Origin: Rubripirellula reticaptiva
Lineage (GTDB): Bacteria > Planctomycetota > Planctomycetia > Pirellulales > Pirellulaceae
Assembly (NCBI RefSeq): GCF_007860175.1
Contig: NZ_SJPX01000002.1
Location: 1,364,001 to 1,428,000, forward strand
DNA: 64,000 nucleotides
Reading direction: 5' to 3'
The notes under the pieces: generated by a model
Database searches by the model: none
Told to the model about the DNA's origin: nothing
The model's input: only the letters and a program-made list of their open reading frames with translations
Made by a program: the position numbers and the translations under genes
Shown: piece by piece, positions 1 to 7,897 of the stretch
How the letters are laid out: each line of letters begins with the position of its first letter
How positions within the stretch are numbered: the stretch's first letter is position 1

Positions 1-1
1 C

Positions 2-670
2 GAAAACAGCTACGTCATCCGTGATCTTGGCAGCACGAACGGAACCCTGGTCAATGAAACTCTTATCGATACCGATTACACGCTGCGCACCGGCGACACG
101 GTTCGCATCGGCAGCTTCCTGTTTCGATTCCTGTCGGCCGGTTCAGTAGAAACGCAGTATCACGAAACGGTCTATAGCGCACTAACACGTGACGCGCTGA
201 CCGGAACAATGAACAAGCGGTACCTGTTGGAATCGATGAATCGCGAGGTATCTCGTTCATCACGATCGGCAACGGAGTTGGCGGTGATCATGATTGACAT
301 CGACTTCTTTAAGTCCGTCAACGATACCCATGGCCATTTGGTCGGCGACCAAGTGCTGCAGACGTTCGGCAAACGAGTCGGTGACTTATGCCGATCTGAC
401 GATCTGCTTGCACGATATGGCGGCGAAGAATTCTGTTTGATGCTGTCTGCCACCGGACGCGAAGAAGCGTTCGAGATGGCGGAACGATGTCGCCGAGCCG
501 TCGGCGAGAAAGCCTTCGAGACGTCTGCCGGCGATCTGACCGTCACCGCTAGTTTCGGACTTTCGATTTTGGATCCCAAAAAACCGACCACGTCCACTGA
601 GTTGCTAGAGGCCGCCGATCAACAGCTGTACCATGCCAAACATGGTGGCCGAAACCGAGTGTGCGGCTGA
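2..670 (+). CDS. FHA-GGDEF diguanylate cyclase, 5' end missing
   Basis: The frame is open from the first bases of the window, so the true start lies outside; 222 residues are visible. Residues 1-45 look like the end of an FHA phosphopeptide-binding domain (RDLGSTNGTLVN core). A GGDEF domain follows from about residue 65, opening with DALTGTMNKRYL and carrying the active-site signature GGEEF at bases 419-433. An RxxD (RSDD) lies exactly five residues before GGEEF, the spacing of the product-inhibition I-site, so the enzyme should make cyclic di-GMP and be feedback inhibited. The FHA domain suggests its activity or location depends on a phosphothreonine partner. Catalytic aspartate region MIDIDFFKSVND is intact. 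The domain assignment is firm; any domain further upstream is unknown. Confidence 0.9.
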   Translation, partial: ENSYVIRDLGSTNGTLVNETLIDTDYTLRTGDTVRIGSFLFRFLSAGSVETQYHETVYSALTRDALTGTMNKRYLLESMNREVSRSSRSATELAVIMIDIDFFKSVNDTHGHLVGDQVLQTFGKRVGDLCRSDDLLARYGGEEFCLMLSATGREEAFEMAERCRRAVGEKAFETSAGDLTVTASFGLSILDPKKPTTSTELLEAADQQLYHAKHGGRNRVCG

Positions 671-1044
671 TCGCTGATCACCAGTGGGATCGAGACGGTT
701 TGGCCACAAGGTTTCGCAACTAAATCAGCCCTGAATGTTGGTCCTGGATGTCACCGCGTCAGTCCTTACAACGTGGGGACCAGAACGGCTTGGCGGCAAG
801 CCGATCGCCATGAAACGAGAGTGTGCCCGCCGGGCACACCCAATCAAGGCCGTCGTCGAAGCAAATTCACCCCGCGACCACGGTGGTGACGGCATCGCGA
901 TTAGGTTGCGCTGAAATTCACCGGAGCAACCCGTGCCGTTGTGGGGAACGGCCACTAACACGCCAAGGGTCCCGGATTACCCGTAGGTCCGTACCGGCCA
1001 ACTTTTTGCTAGGATTCGTTGCAAACCCAACTCGAGCCCCGACG
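671..1044. other. Intergenic region upstream of pta with a perfect hairpin
   Basis: No convincing gene lies between the diguanylate cyclase stop and the pta start. The pta frame stays open upstream to a GTG at 823, but the translation there is arginine-rich and unlike any Pta. Bases 821-828 and 832-839 form a perfect 8-bp GC-rich stem with a 3-base loop and no following T-run, so it is not an ordinary terminator. It may be a regulatory element of the pta-ackA leader or a chance palindrome. Confidence 0.4.
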
Positions 1045-3183
1045 ATGCCTGAAAGTCTTTACCTAGCAACGAACGAGAACGCGACTGGCAAGCGAATGAT
1101 CGCGCTCGGCGTGATGGAACTGGCAGTTCGACGGTTCAATCGCGTCGTCTTCTTCCGCCCTGTGGTGCGTGAATCCGCGGAATTGGATCAGAGCATTCAA
1201 TTGATGCGAGCACGATACAAATTGCCGCACACGGCAGGGCAGATGTCGGGTGTAACACGAACCGAAGCACGTAAATTATTGGCCGAAGACCGCTACGATG
1301 AACTGATCCAACGAGTCCAACAGCGTTTCAAGGCAATTCAACAGGACGCGGATTTCGCAGTGGTCGAAGGCACTAGCTTTCAAGGCTTGGTGCCGGAGCT
1401 TGAGTTTGAATTGAACGCAGATTTTGCGGTCAATTTCGGCTGTGCGATCATGCCGGTCTATTCGGCGCATGGCAAATCGGTGGGTGATTGCGTGCAGTCG
1501 ATTCAGATTGGCAACGATTCGTTGACCGATCACGGCGGACACGTTTTGGCAACGATTGTCAATCAAATCGATGACGACAAGGCTAAATCGATTCGTGAGG
1601 CTTTTGAGGAAACGAAGCTTGGCGGTGACGAGCCGATCTATTTCATTCCCGAGTCCCCATTACTGCGCCAGCCTACGCTTCGCGAGATTCAAGTCGGCTT
1701 GGACGCCAAGGTGCTCAATGGCGATGAAAAGTCTCTCGACCGCGAGGTAACTCGGTTGAAAGTTGCCGCCATGCAGTTGCCTGGTTTTTTGGAACGGTTG
1801 TATTCTGGGTCGCTAGTGATCACGCCGGGCGACCGCAGTGACATTGTTGCCGGATGTGCGCTGGCGTGCTTGAATTCCGATGGCCCATCACCGGCCGGCA
1901 TGGTGTTGACCGGCGGCTTGGCTCCGCCCGAGGCCCTGCTGCGACTGTTGCGATTTCCTGGCTGCTTGCCAATCCTGACGACGACCGACGACACGTTCAC
2001 CGCCGCCAACCGGGCCTCGATGGTCAAGGCCGAGATCGGAATCAATTCACCCCGCAAAGTGGAATCTGCAATCGGCTTGTTCGAGCGTTACGTTGACGGC
2101 GATGAACTGGCCGACCGATTGAAGGCCCCCAACACAGCCAGCTTGACGCCGATGCTTTTCGAGTATTCGCTAATGCAAAAGGCTCGCGAGCAACGTGTGC
2201 GAATCGTATTGCCCGAAGGCAATGAACCTCGGATCTTGCAAGCCGTTGACTCGCTGCGGCGACGCGATGTCGCGGACATTGTGTTGCTAGGCGACCCGGT
2301 CGCGATTCGCGCAACCGCCAGCCAGGTCGGCGTCAATCTGCTGGCCGCGACTGATCAACTGGAAGATGCTGTCACGATCATCAATCCAGCGACCAGTCCC
2401 CTGCGTGAAGAGTTCGCCAAAGAGTATTTCGAGCTGCGAAAACATAAAGGTGTCACGATGGACGTGGCACGAGATCGCATGTTAGAGGTCAGCTACTTTG
2501 GCACGATGATGGTCCGCCGCGGACTGGCCGGCGGTATGGTTTCGGGTGCCATTCATACCACCGCCAATACGATTCGCCCCGCGTTTGAGTTCATCAAGAC
2601 CAAGCCAGGCGTCAAAGTGGTTAGCAGCGTGTTCTTGATGTGCTTGAAACACAGTGTTTTGGTCTATGGCGATTGCGCCGTCATCCCGAACCCAACTGCC
2701 GAAGAGCTTTCCGAAATCGGCAGCAGCAGCGCCGACACGGCGCGGCAGTTTGGCATTGAGCCTCGTGTCGCGATGCTGTCGTACTCGACTGGCGAGAGCG
2801 GACACGGGGAGGATGTTGAGCGGGTTCGCAAAGCGACCGGGCTGTTACGTTCGATGCGTCCCGATCTGCCGATTGAAGGCCCGCTACAATACGACGCAGC
2901 CATCGACCCGGCGGTCGCAGCGGCTAAATTACCGTCCAGCGAAGTGGCTGGCCGTGCGACGGTGTTTGTTTTTCCCGATCTGAACACCGGAAACAATACT
3001 TACAAAGCAGTCCAGCGTTCGGCAGGCGCGGTCGCGATCGGCCCGGTACTGCAAGGACTTCGCAAACCGGTCAACGACTTGTCACGCGGTTGCACCGTCG
3101 CCGACATCGTCAACACAGTCGCGATCACAGCGATCCAAGCGCAGGCATCAACCGATCCGATGTGGGAAAGGTCGCAGTCGTAA
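1045..3183 (+). CDS. pta: Phosphate acetyltransferase
   Basis: Converts acetyl-CoA and phosphate to acetyl phosphate and CoA, the first step of acetate overflow (or the second of acetate use), in the cytoplasm. The 712-residue product has the long Pta layout: an N-terminal P-loop-like BioD-type region (LATNENATGKRM near the start), a middle DRTGG-type domain at about residues 215-320, and a C-terminal PTA_PTB domain from about 380, with conserved stretches such as VLPEGNEPRILQA and the terminal DLSRGCTVADIVNT. I chose the ATG at 1045 because it gives the length of the E. coli enzyme (714 residues) and the family N-terminus; a GTG at 823 would add 74 unlikely residues. The stop overlaps the ackA start by one base (TAATG), so the two are probably translationally coupled. 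Confidence 0.95.
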   Translation: MPESLYLATNENATGKRMIALGVMELAVRRFNRVVFFRPVVRESAELDQSIQLMRARYKLPHTAGQMSGVTRTEARKLLAEDRYDELIQRVQQRFKAIQQDADFAVVEGTSFQGLVPELEFELNADFAVNFGCAIMPVYSAHGKSVGDCVQSIQIGNDSLTDHGGHVLATIVNQIDDDKAKSIREAFEETKLGGDEPIYFIPESPLLRQPTLREIQVGLDAKVLNGDEKSLDREVTRLKVAAMQLPGFLERLYSGSLVITPGDRSDIVAGCALACLNSDGPSPAGMVLTGGLAPPEALLRLLRFPGCLPILTTTDDTFTAANRASMVKAEIGINSPRKVESAIGLFERYVDGDELADRLKAPNTASLTPMLFEYSLMQKAREQRVRIVLPEGNEPRILQAVDSLRRRDVADIVLLGDPVAIRATASQVGVNLLAATDQLEDAVTIINPATSPLREEFAKEYFELRKHKGVTMDVARDRMLEVSYFGTMMVRRGLAGGMVSGAIHTTANTIRPAFEFIKTKPGVKVVSSVFLMCLKHSVLVYGDCAVIPNPTAEELSEIGSSSADTARQFGIEPRVAMLSYSTGESGHGEDVERVRKATGLLRSMRPDLPIEGPLQYDAAIDPAVAAAKLPSSEVAGRATVFVFPDLNTGNNTYKAVQRSAGAVAIGPVLQGLRKPVNDLSRGCTVADIVNTVAITAIQAQASTDPMWERSQS

Positions 3184-4319
3184 TGAACGTACTCGTTTTC
3201 AACGTCGGCAGCACCACGCTAAAGTTCGCGTGCGTCGACACGAGCAGTGGCAAACGTTTGACCGAAGGGCTGATCGACCGAATCGGTCAACCCGGTGGCG
3301 ACGCAGGCGATCACCTGTCCGCAGCCAAGGCAGCGCTCGACCAACACCGATCGCTTTCGGTGGACGCAATCGGCCACCGAATTGTCCAGGGTGGCGCGAT
3401 GTTCCAGACTCCCGCGCTGGTAACGCCGTCCGTCATCGCCGATTTACGCACACTGGACTCGTTTGCACCGTTACACAACCCGCCCGCAAGATCAGTGGTC
3501 GAAGCCATCGACGAAATGAAAACGGGCTTGGGTCAAGTCTTAGTGTTTGACACCGCCTTTTTTGCAACGTTGGCGCCGGCCGCCTACCGATACGCGATCC
3601 CCGAATCGGTTTACGTCGACCATGGCGTTCGTCGCTATGGGGCTCACGGAACGTCTCACCGATTCGTTACAAAACACGCAATCGAATACCTCAGCAAACG
3701 GCAGCCCGCATTGGCATCGAATGCTCGAATCGTTTCGTTACACTTGGGTGGCGGAGCGAGCGCGACCGCGTCAGTCGGCGGTGTCGCCGTGGACACGTCG
3801 ATGGGCATGACGCCACTGGAAGGCCTCGTGATGGCAACTCGGTCGGGCGACATCGATCCATCGGTGCCACTTCACTTGATCCGGAATGCGGGAATGACTG
3901 CCGACCAGGTCGACCGCTTACTCAACAAGTCCAGCGGGCTGCTTGGCCTTTGTGGCGACTGCGACATGCGATCCATTCTGAACCGGCGTGATGAAGGCGA
4001 TGACGCTGCGTCGCTGGCGATCGACATCTACATTCACCGGTTGGTCAAGATGATCGGCGGGTATGTCGCAGAGATGGGAGGCGTCGACGCATTGATCTTC
4101 ACAGCAGGAGTCGGTGAAAATTCAGCCGAGATTCGCCGGTTGGCGACCGAACGATTGCAGCACCTGGGAATCAAGATCAACGCTTCGGCCAACCAAAGTG
4201 GCCTGTCGACCGATGCAGTCACGGACATTTCAGATTCGGGCGCAGCGGCCAAAACTCTAATCGTTCGCACGAACGAAGAACTCGAAATCGCCGTCCAGAC
4301 AGCGTTTATTGTCGGCTGA
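3183..4319 (+). CDS. ackA: Acetate kinase
   Basis: Transfers phosphate from acetyl phosphate to ADP, giving acetate and ATP, and pairs with Pta just upstream. The 378-residue product has the acetokinase signatures: N-terminal NVGSTTLKF, HRIVQGG, FDTAFF, RYGAHGTSH, HLGGGAS, and TSMGMTPLEGL followed by TRSGDIDP; the late GVGENS motif is also present. It is slightly shorter than E. coli AckA (400 residues), mainly from short loops. The ATG at 3183 shares its first base with the pta stop; the frame is open further upstream inside pta, but those residues do not fit the family. FDTAFF replaces the usual FDTAFH, a minor variation. Confidence 0.95.
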   Translation: MNVLVFNVGSTTLKFACVDTSSGKRLTEGLIDRIGQPGGDAGDHLSAAKAALDQHRSLSVDAIGHRIVQGGAMFQTPALVTPSVIADLRTLDSFAPLHNPPARSVVEAIDEMKTGLGQVLVFDTAFFATLAPAAYRYAIPESVYVDHGVRRYGAHGTSHRFVTKHAIEYLSKRQPALASNARIVSLHLGGGASATASVGGVAVDTSMGMTPLEGLVMATRSGDIDPSVPLHLIRNAGMTADQVDRLLNKSSGLLGLCGDCDMRSILNRRDEGDDAASLAIDIYIHRLVKMIGGYVAEMGGVDALIFTAGVGENSAEIRRLATERLQHLGIKINASANQSGLSTDAVTDISDSGAAAKTLIVRTNEELEIAVQTAFIVG

Positions 4320-4477
4320 ATCGGTCCAAGGACGATTCCGCCGCAAAACAGGGATGCACAAAAGCAGGTTCGGGTGGGTGCCTGGGATTGGGCACGCCAC
4401 GTATACTCACTTTCTGTGTTGGATTGATTTTATTGCAGTTGGTCATGTGCCTGCGGGCCGTTTGCGGAGTCGGTGAT

Positions 4478-5329
4478 ATGAAGTGGCGTGGACGTCGTCA
4501 GAGCGAGAATGTGGTCGATCGTCGTGGAGCCCGGGGCACTGCCGTCGTTGGCGGTGGCATCGGCGTTTTGATTCTGGCCATGATCGTTGGCCTGCTGGGC
4601 GGTGATCCGCGGCAGGTCATGCAACAGGCAGGCCAAGCCAAGCCAGCCGCTGTGCAAAACGGTGGAAAGGAACTGAGCCAACAAGACATCGAGCGCGGCG
4701 AGTTCGTCGGTACGGTGTTGGCCGATACCGAAGATGTTTGGACGAAACTGTTCGCCCAGAGTGGGCTGAAGTACGAAAAACCTCAGCTGGAACTGTTCAC
4801 GCAAACGACTCAGAGTGCTTGTGGCACCGCGTCGTCTGCGGCCGGCCCCTTTTATTGCCCGGCCGACCAAAAAGTTTATTTGGACACTGCATTCTTTGAC
4901 CAACTTGATCGTCAATTGAACGCACCAGGCGACTTTGCTCAGGCATACGTCGTCGCTCACGAAGTCGGCCACCACGTGCAAAACTTGCTTGGCAAGACCA
5001 GCGAACTCGATAAGGCTCGCCAACGTTTGCCCGAAGTCGAATACAACAAGTTATCGGTGCGACTTGAACTGCAAGCTGACTTTTACGCTGGCGTGATGTT
5101 CCACCATGCCCAACGCGAAAAACGGATCCTAGAAGAAGGCGATATCGAGGAAGGACTGCGAGCGGCGGCGGCGATCGGTGACGACACGCTTCAAAAACGC
5201 AGTACAGGACGCGCAAACCAAGAAAGCTTCACGCACGGAAGCAGTGCCCAGCGTGTTCGATGGTTCATGAAGGGCCTCGAAACTGGGGATCCTGGGCAAG
5301 GCGACACGTTTGCAGCAGAACAGTTGTAA
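4478..5329 (+). CDS. YpfJ-family neutral zinc metallopeptidase
   Basis: A 283-residue protein of the YpfJ/KPN_02809 family (putative neutral zinc metallopeptidase, Pfam 04228). The family's N-terminal MxWxGRRxSxNVxDRR signature is present from the ATG at 4478, which fixes the start even though a TTG-initiated frame is open from 4388. A single membrane segment follows (IGVLILAMIVGLLGG), then an exported domain with HExGHH (HEVGHH) zinc site and a C-terminal catalytic-domain region ending in SSAQRVRWFMKGLETG. The physiological substrate of the family is unknown. It stands alone: a hairpin terminator follows at 5378-5411. Confidence 0.9.
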   Translation: MKWRGRRQSENVVDRRGARGTAVVGGGIGVLILAMIVGLLGGDPRQVMQQAGQAKPAAVQNGGKELSQQDIERGEFVGTVLADTEDVWTKLFAQSGLKYEKPQLELFTQTTQSACGTASSAAGPFYCPADQKVYLDTAFFDQLDRQLNAPGDFAQAYVVAHEVGHHVQNLLGKTSELDKARQRLPEVEYNKLSVRLELQADFYAGVMFHHAQREKRILEEGDIEEGLRAAAAIGDDTLQKRSTGRANQESFTHGSSAQRVRWFMKGLETGDPGQGDTFAAEQL

Positions 5330-5377
5330 CGAAATGCATGACGAACGCTGGCATTGAAAATGCTAGATTAACAACGC

Positions 5378-5411
5378 AGCCATCACCTTAAAAAGTGATG
5401 GCTATTCTTTT
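5378..5411 (+). terminator. Rho-independent terminator after the metallopeptidase gene
   Basis: A perfect 9-bp stem (5378-5386 paired with 5395-5403, arm AGCCATCAC) with an 8-base A-rich loop is followed by ATTCTTTT. It sits 48 bases after the metallopeptidase stop and separates it from the leftward methyltransferase gene. Confidence 0.8.
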
Positions 5412-5465
5412 GCCGATCATTTATTGCCGACCAGTGCTTGCCGACCAGTGCTTGCCGATCAGGCG
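5410..5465. repeat. Four tandem copies of a 14-bp unit
   Basis: Units begin at 5410, 5424, 5438 and 5452. The two middle copies are identical (TTGCCGACCAGTGC); the outer two share the first ten bases with one or two changes. The array runs from the terminator tail into the last codon and stop of the RlmM-like gene on the other strand. It looks like local slippage or duplication rather than a mobile element. Confidence 0.8.
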
Positions 5466-6529
5466 TCGCCTTGCATCGCGACCGCGAAGCAGACTTCACA
5501 TTTGTTTCGTGCCAATTGCCGGATTTCGATCGACTTGGGGTTCCACGACTCGACCTTCGTCCGCCAACGATCAATCGAGGCCGACGCGTCGTAGTCGCCT
5601 AGCTTTAGCGTGATCAGCAAACCGCGAAAATCACTTTGTCGATTCGTGACAATATTGCCAACGGTGACAAGCGTCTGATCCGGCTTGACGTTCGAGTCGA
5701 CCAACATCCATTTTGCTCCCCGAAACTCGCGACGTGGCAAATCACCGCCCCGGGCCTGAATGTGGCGAAACCGTGGATGCTCAGCAATTCGCGGGTCCAT
5801 CTCGGCCGGGTCAACACCGATCACTCGCAAACCAAGTTCCAACAGTCGCCCGCATGCGCCACCGGGCGCGCTGCCGATCTCGACAGCCAAATCACCAGGC
5901 TGCAAATTGAATCCTGACCAGGTGATGGCTTCGGCGGCTTTGTAGTAGGCTCGCGACACGGGCTCTTCTGCGGGATCGATTGGCTGAACACCGCCGGGCC
6001 ACCGGGTCGACCAGACAGTGGCCGTGTGTGTGCCAAAGAACCAATGTGACGGTTCCACCAACACCACATCAAGCACACGTGCACCAGGCTCGGCGATTCG
6101 ATTAGGCGCGTCGCAGCGAAGCCATTTTTCACTGATCGCAGCGTAGATTTCTTCACTGACCGCACAGGCGACTTCATCAATCCCTGGCTCAAAATCAAAA
6201 CGTCCAATCGCCGCCCGGTCTTTCGCCCAAACGTGCAGTTGGTCAAACGGACGCGCGGCTGGATCGGCTGCCTCGAGTGATGCAATCAGTTTCGCGATTT
6301 GGGCCGAACCAAGTTCGTTCTTGGACTGGCCAATGGAACTGGCAACGGTACGGATAAAGGTTCCGCTCGGCAAGGTCTGAGACGAATCGTGCTTGGCGGT
6401 TACAAAACCAGGCCGAGAAAAAGCGAGCCGCCATCCCTCCGGTGCAATTGCTTGCTTCACGGCCTGCTCGGCTCCGTGCGCGCATGTGATCATCGCAAAG
6501 CTTGGCGACGGGCAGTCAGTCTTGTTCAT
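5459..6529 (-). CDS. RlmM-like rRNA 2'-O-methyltransferase
   Basis: A 356-residue protein whose C-terminal half is a Rossmann-fold SAM methyltransferase of the FtsJ/RlmJ-E type: motif I VEIGSAPGG at about residues 213-221, an acidic ribose contact in VIGVDPAEMDP, then MLVDSNVKP and LITLKLGDYD, which match the Asp and Lys positions of the K-D-K-E catalytic set. The N-terminal half has the size expected for the ferredoxin-like/THUMP part of RlmM (E. coli RlmM is 366 residues), which methylates C2498 of 23S rRNA. The rRNA target is an inference from family resemblance. Its ATG overlaps the stop of the upstream amidohydrolase by four bases (ATGA), so both are probably co-translated. Confidence 0.75.
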   Translation of the reverse strand: MNKTDCPSPSFAMITCAHGAEQAVKQAIAPEGWRLAFSRPGFVTAKHDSSQTLPSGTFIRTVASSIGQSKNELGSAQIAKLIASLEAADPAARPFDQLHVWAKDRAAIGRFDFEPGIDEVACAVSEEIYAAISEKWLRCDAPNRIAEPGARVLDVVLVEPSHWFFGTHTATVWSTRWPGGVQPIDPAEEPVSRAYYKAAEAITWSGFNLQPGDLAVEIGSAPGGACGRLLELGLRVIGVDPAEMDPRIAEHPRFRHIQARGGDLPRREFRGAKWMLVDSNVKPDQTLVTVGNIVTNRQSDFRGLLITLKLGDYDASASIDRWRTKVESWNPKSIEIRQLARNKCEVCFAVAMQGDA

Positions 6530-7839
6530 TCGTTTTTGGTTGAAAGGGTCGGATACGTGACGCGGAACTTTTCGATTCGGTCGCGAACTCCGGGGATCAG
6601 GCGAGCCGCGTTTTCGTGGTACAGCTTAGCCAGAACTTCATCGGGAAGCCCGACACCGTCGATTTGCCACATTCCCTGCGGTGGCGGCACCTTTTCGCTA
6701 TAGGGAAACGATTCGTCGCGAGTCTCGAAGAACCGCCAATAGAGTCTTAGCCGCTGTTGAGGCCAAGGACCGTCGGTACCAAACATCAGCCGATCAGCGT
6801 ATCGAATCAAGAATTGACGGGCTGTACGTGGTTGGCGACCGAGTTCGGAGATTCGCGATGCGGGTTCCAAATAGAGGTTCGGGTATCGATCAAGCCACCC
6901 GCTGACCGTCGCCAAATCTTCCGAATTATTCGCGATATGAGCACCAATAAAGTTCGTTTGCGGATGACGTTCGATGACTCGGTTCCTGGCATCCAAGAGC
7001 TCTTGACGCGATGGAAACTCCTTGCCATAGAAGCTCCAATCCGGGTGCCGACTCAGTTCTTCCCAACGTTCGTTCGTTGAATCGACGGGTTCAAAAAACG
7101 CTGCGGGATCGGCCGTGTGAATGATCACAGGGATCCCAAGTTCACCACAAGCGGCCCAAATCGGATCCCAACGACGGTCGTCAATTTTCATCAGCGTGCC
7201 GTCGGGATTGCGATAGCCGAGCCCAAATCGTTTAAAGATTTTTAGGCCGCTGGCACCTGCTTCGACCGCCGCGGTTAACTGATCCACCGTGCGTTGGGCA
7301 AACCCTTGGCGATGACAGTCCCAGGTCGTGGGATCCGTTTCGTCGCCGTCACCCTGCCAATCGATGTGAGCAAAGATGGCAAAGCGGTCGCGATACTTGT
7401 TCCACAAAAAGGCTTGGTGCGCATCAAACTGACTGCCCAGTTGACCGTCCAACGAGACACAAACGGCGATTTGGTTTCGGTCCATCACTGCGACAAAGTC
7501 GTCGAGCAATTCAGCGCTGTCGCGAAGTTTAAAGTGAAAATGTGTATGAACGTCGACGACAGGAAACTTTGCGTAAGTTTTTGGATTGGCTGGCGTACGC
7601 AATTGATTTTTAGGTCGAAAATTGCGGACGGACAGGTCACGACCATCTTTGCCATCAAGTGGCGGCGGATTATCTGCGATTGAATCTTCGATCAATGACC
7701 CTTCGGCCTGTGGGGCGATAGGGAACGTTTGTGCGTGTGCTAAGACACTTAGCCATCCAAAACCGATCGTCAACATGAGTGCGAATCGCGAGTTGTCCGA
7801 TACAATAATGGTGAGACGCTTGAGCGGGTGTTGAGGCAT
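6526..7839 (-). CDS. Exported amidohydrolase-family protein
   Basis: A 437-residue product with a long N-terminal signal region (hydrophobic core FALMLTIGFGWLSVLAHA, cleavage likely after AHA) followed by an Amidohydrolase_2 TIM barrel. The metal-binding opening VDVHTHFHF is present, with later barrel motifs HIDWQG, FKRFGLGY, IHTADPAAFF, FIGAHIANN and MFGTDGPWP that supply the expected His and Asp ligands. Family members are decarboxylases or lactone/amide hydrolases; the substrate here is unknown, and export points to periplasmic catabolism. It is transcribed ahead of the RlmM-like gene with a 4-base overlap. Its ATG sits on the same CATG as a possible start of the divergent kinase gene. Confidence 0.8.
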   Translation of the reverse strand: MPQHPLKRLTIIVSDNSRFALMLTIGFGWLSVLAHAQTFPIAPQAEGSLIEDSIADNPPPLDGKDGRDLSVRNFRPKNQLRTPANPKTYAKFPVVDVHTHFHFKLRDSAELLDDFVAVMDRNQIAVCVSLDGQLGSQFDAHQAFLWNKYRDRFAIFAHIDWQGDGDETDPTTWDCHRQGFAQRTVDQLTAAVEAGASGLKIFKRFGLGYRNPDGTLMKIDDRRWDPIWAACGELGIPVIIHTADPAAFFEPVDSTNERWEELSRHPDWSFYGKEFPSRQELLDARNRVIERHPQTNFIGAHIANNSEDLATVSGWLDRYPNLYLEPASRISELGRQPRTARQFLIRYADRLMFGTDGPWPQQRLRLYWRFFETRDESFPYSEKVPPPQGMWQIDGVGLPDEVLAKLYHENAARLIPGVRDRIEKFRVTYPTLSTKNE

Positions 7840-7897
7840 GACGCTTGTTGCTGTCTTCGAGAGTTTGAGTGGCGAGTCTTACATCCAGCGGCGCGAA

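Noticed and set aside
4430-5023. A 197-codon leftward frame inside the metallopeptidase gene
   Set aside because: Antisense to a gene with a clear family signature and zinc site; its translation has no family features.
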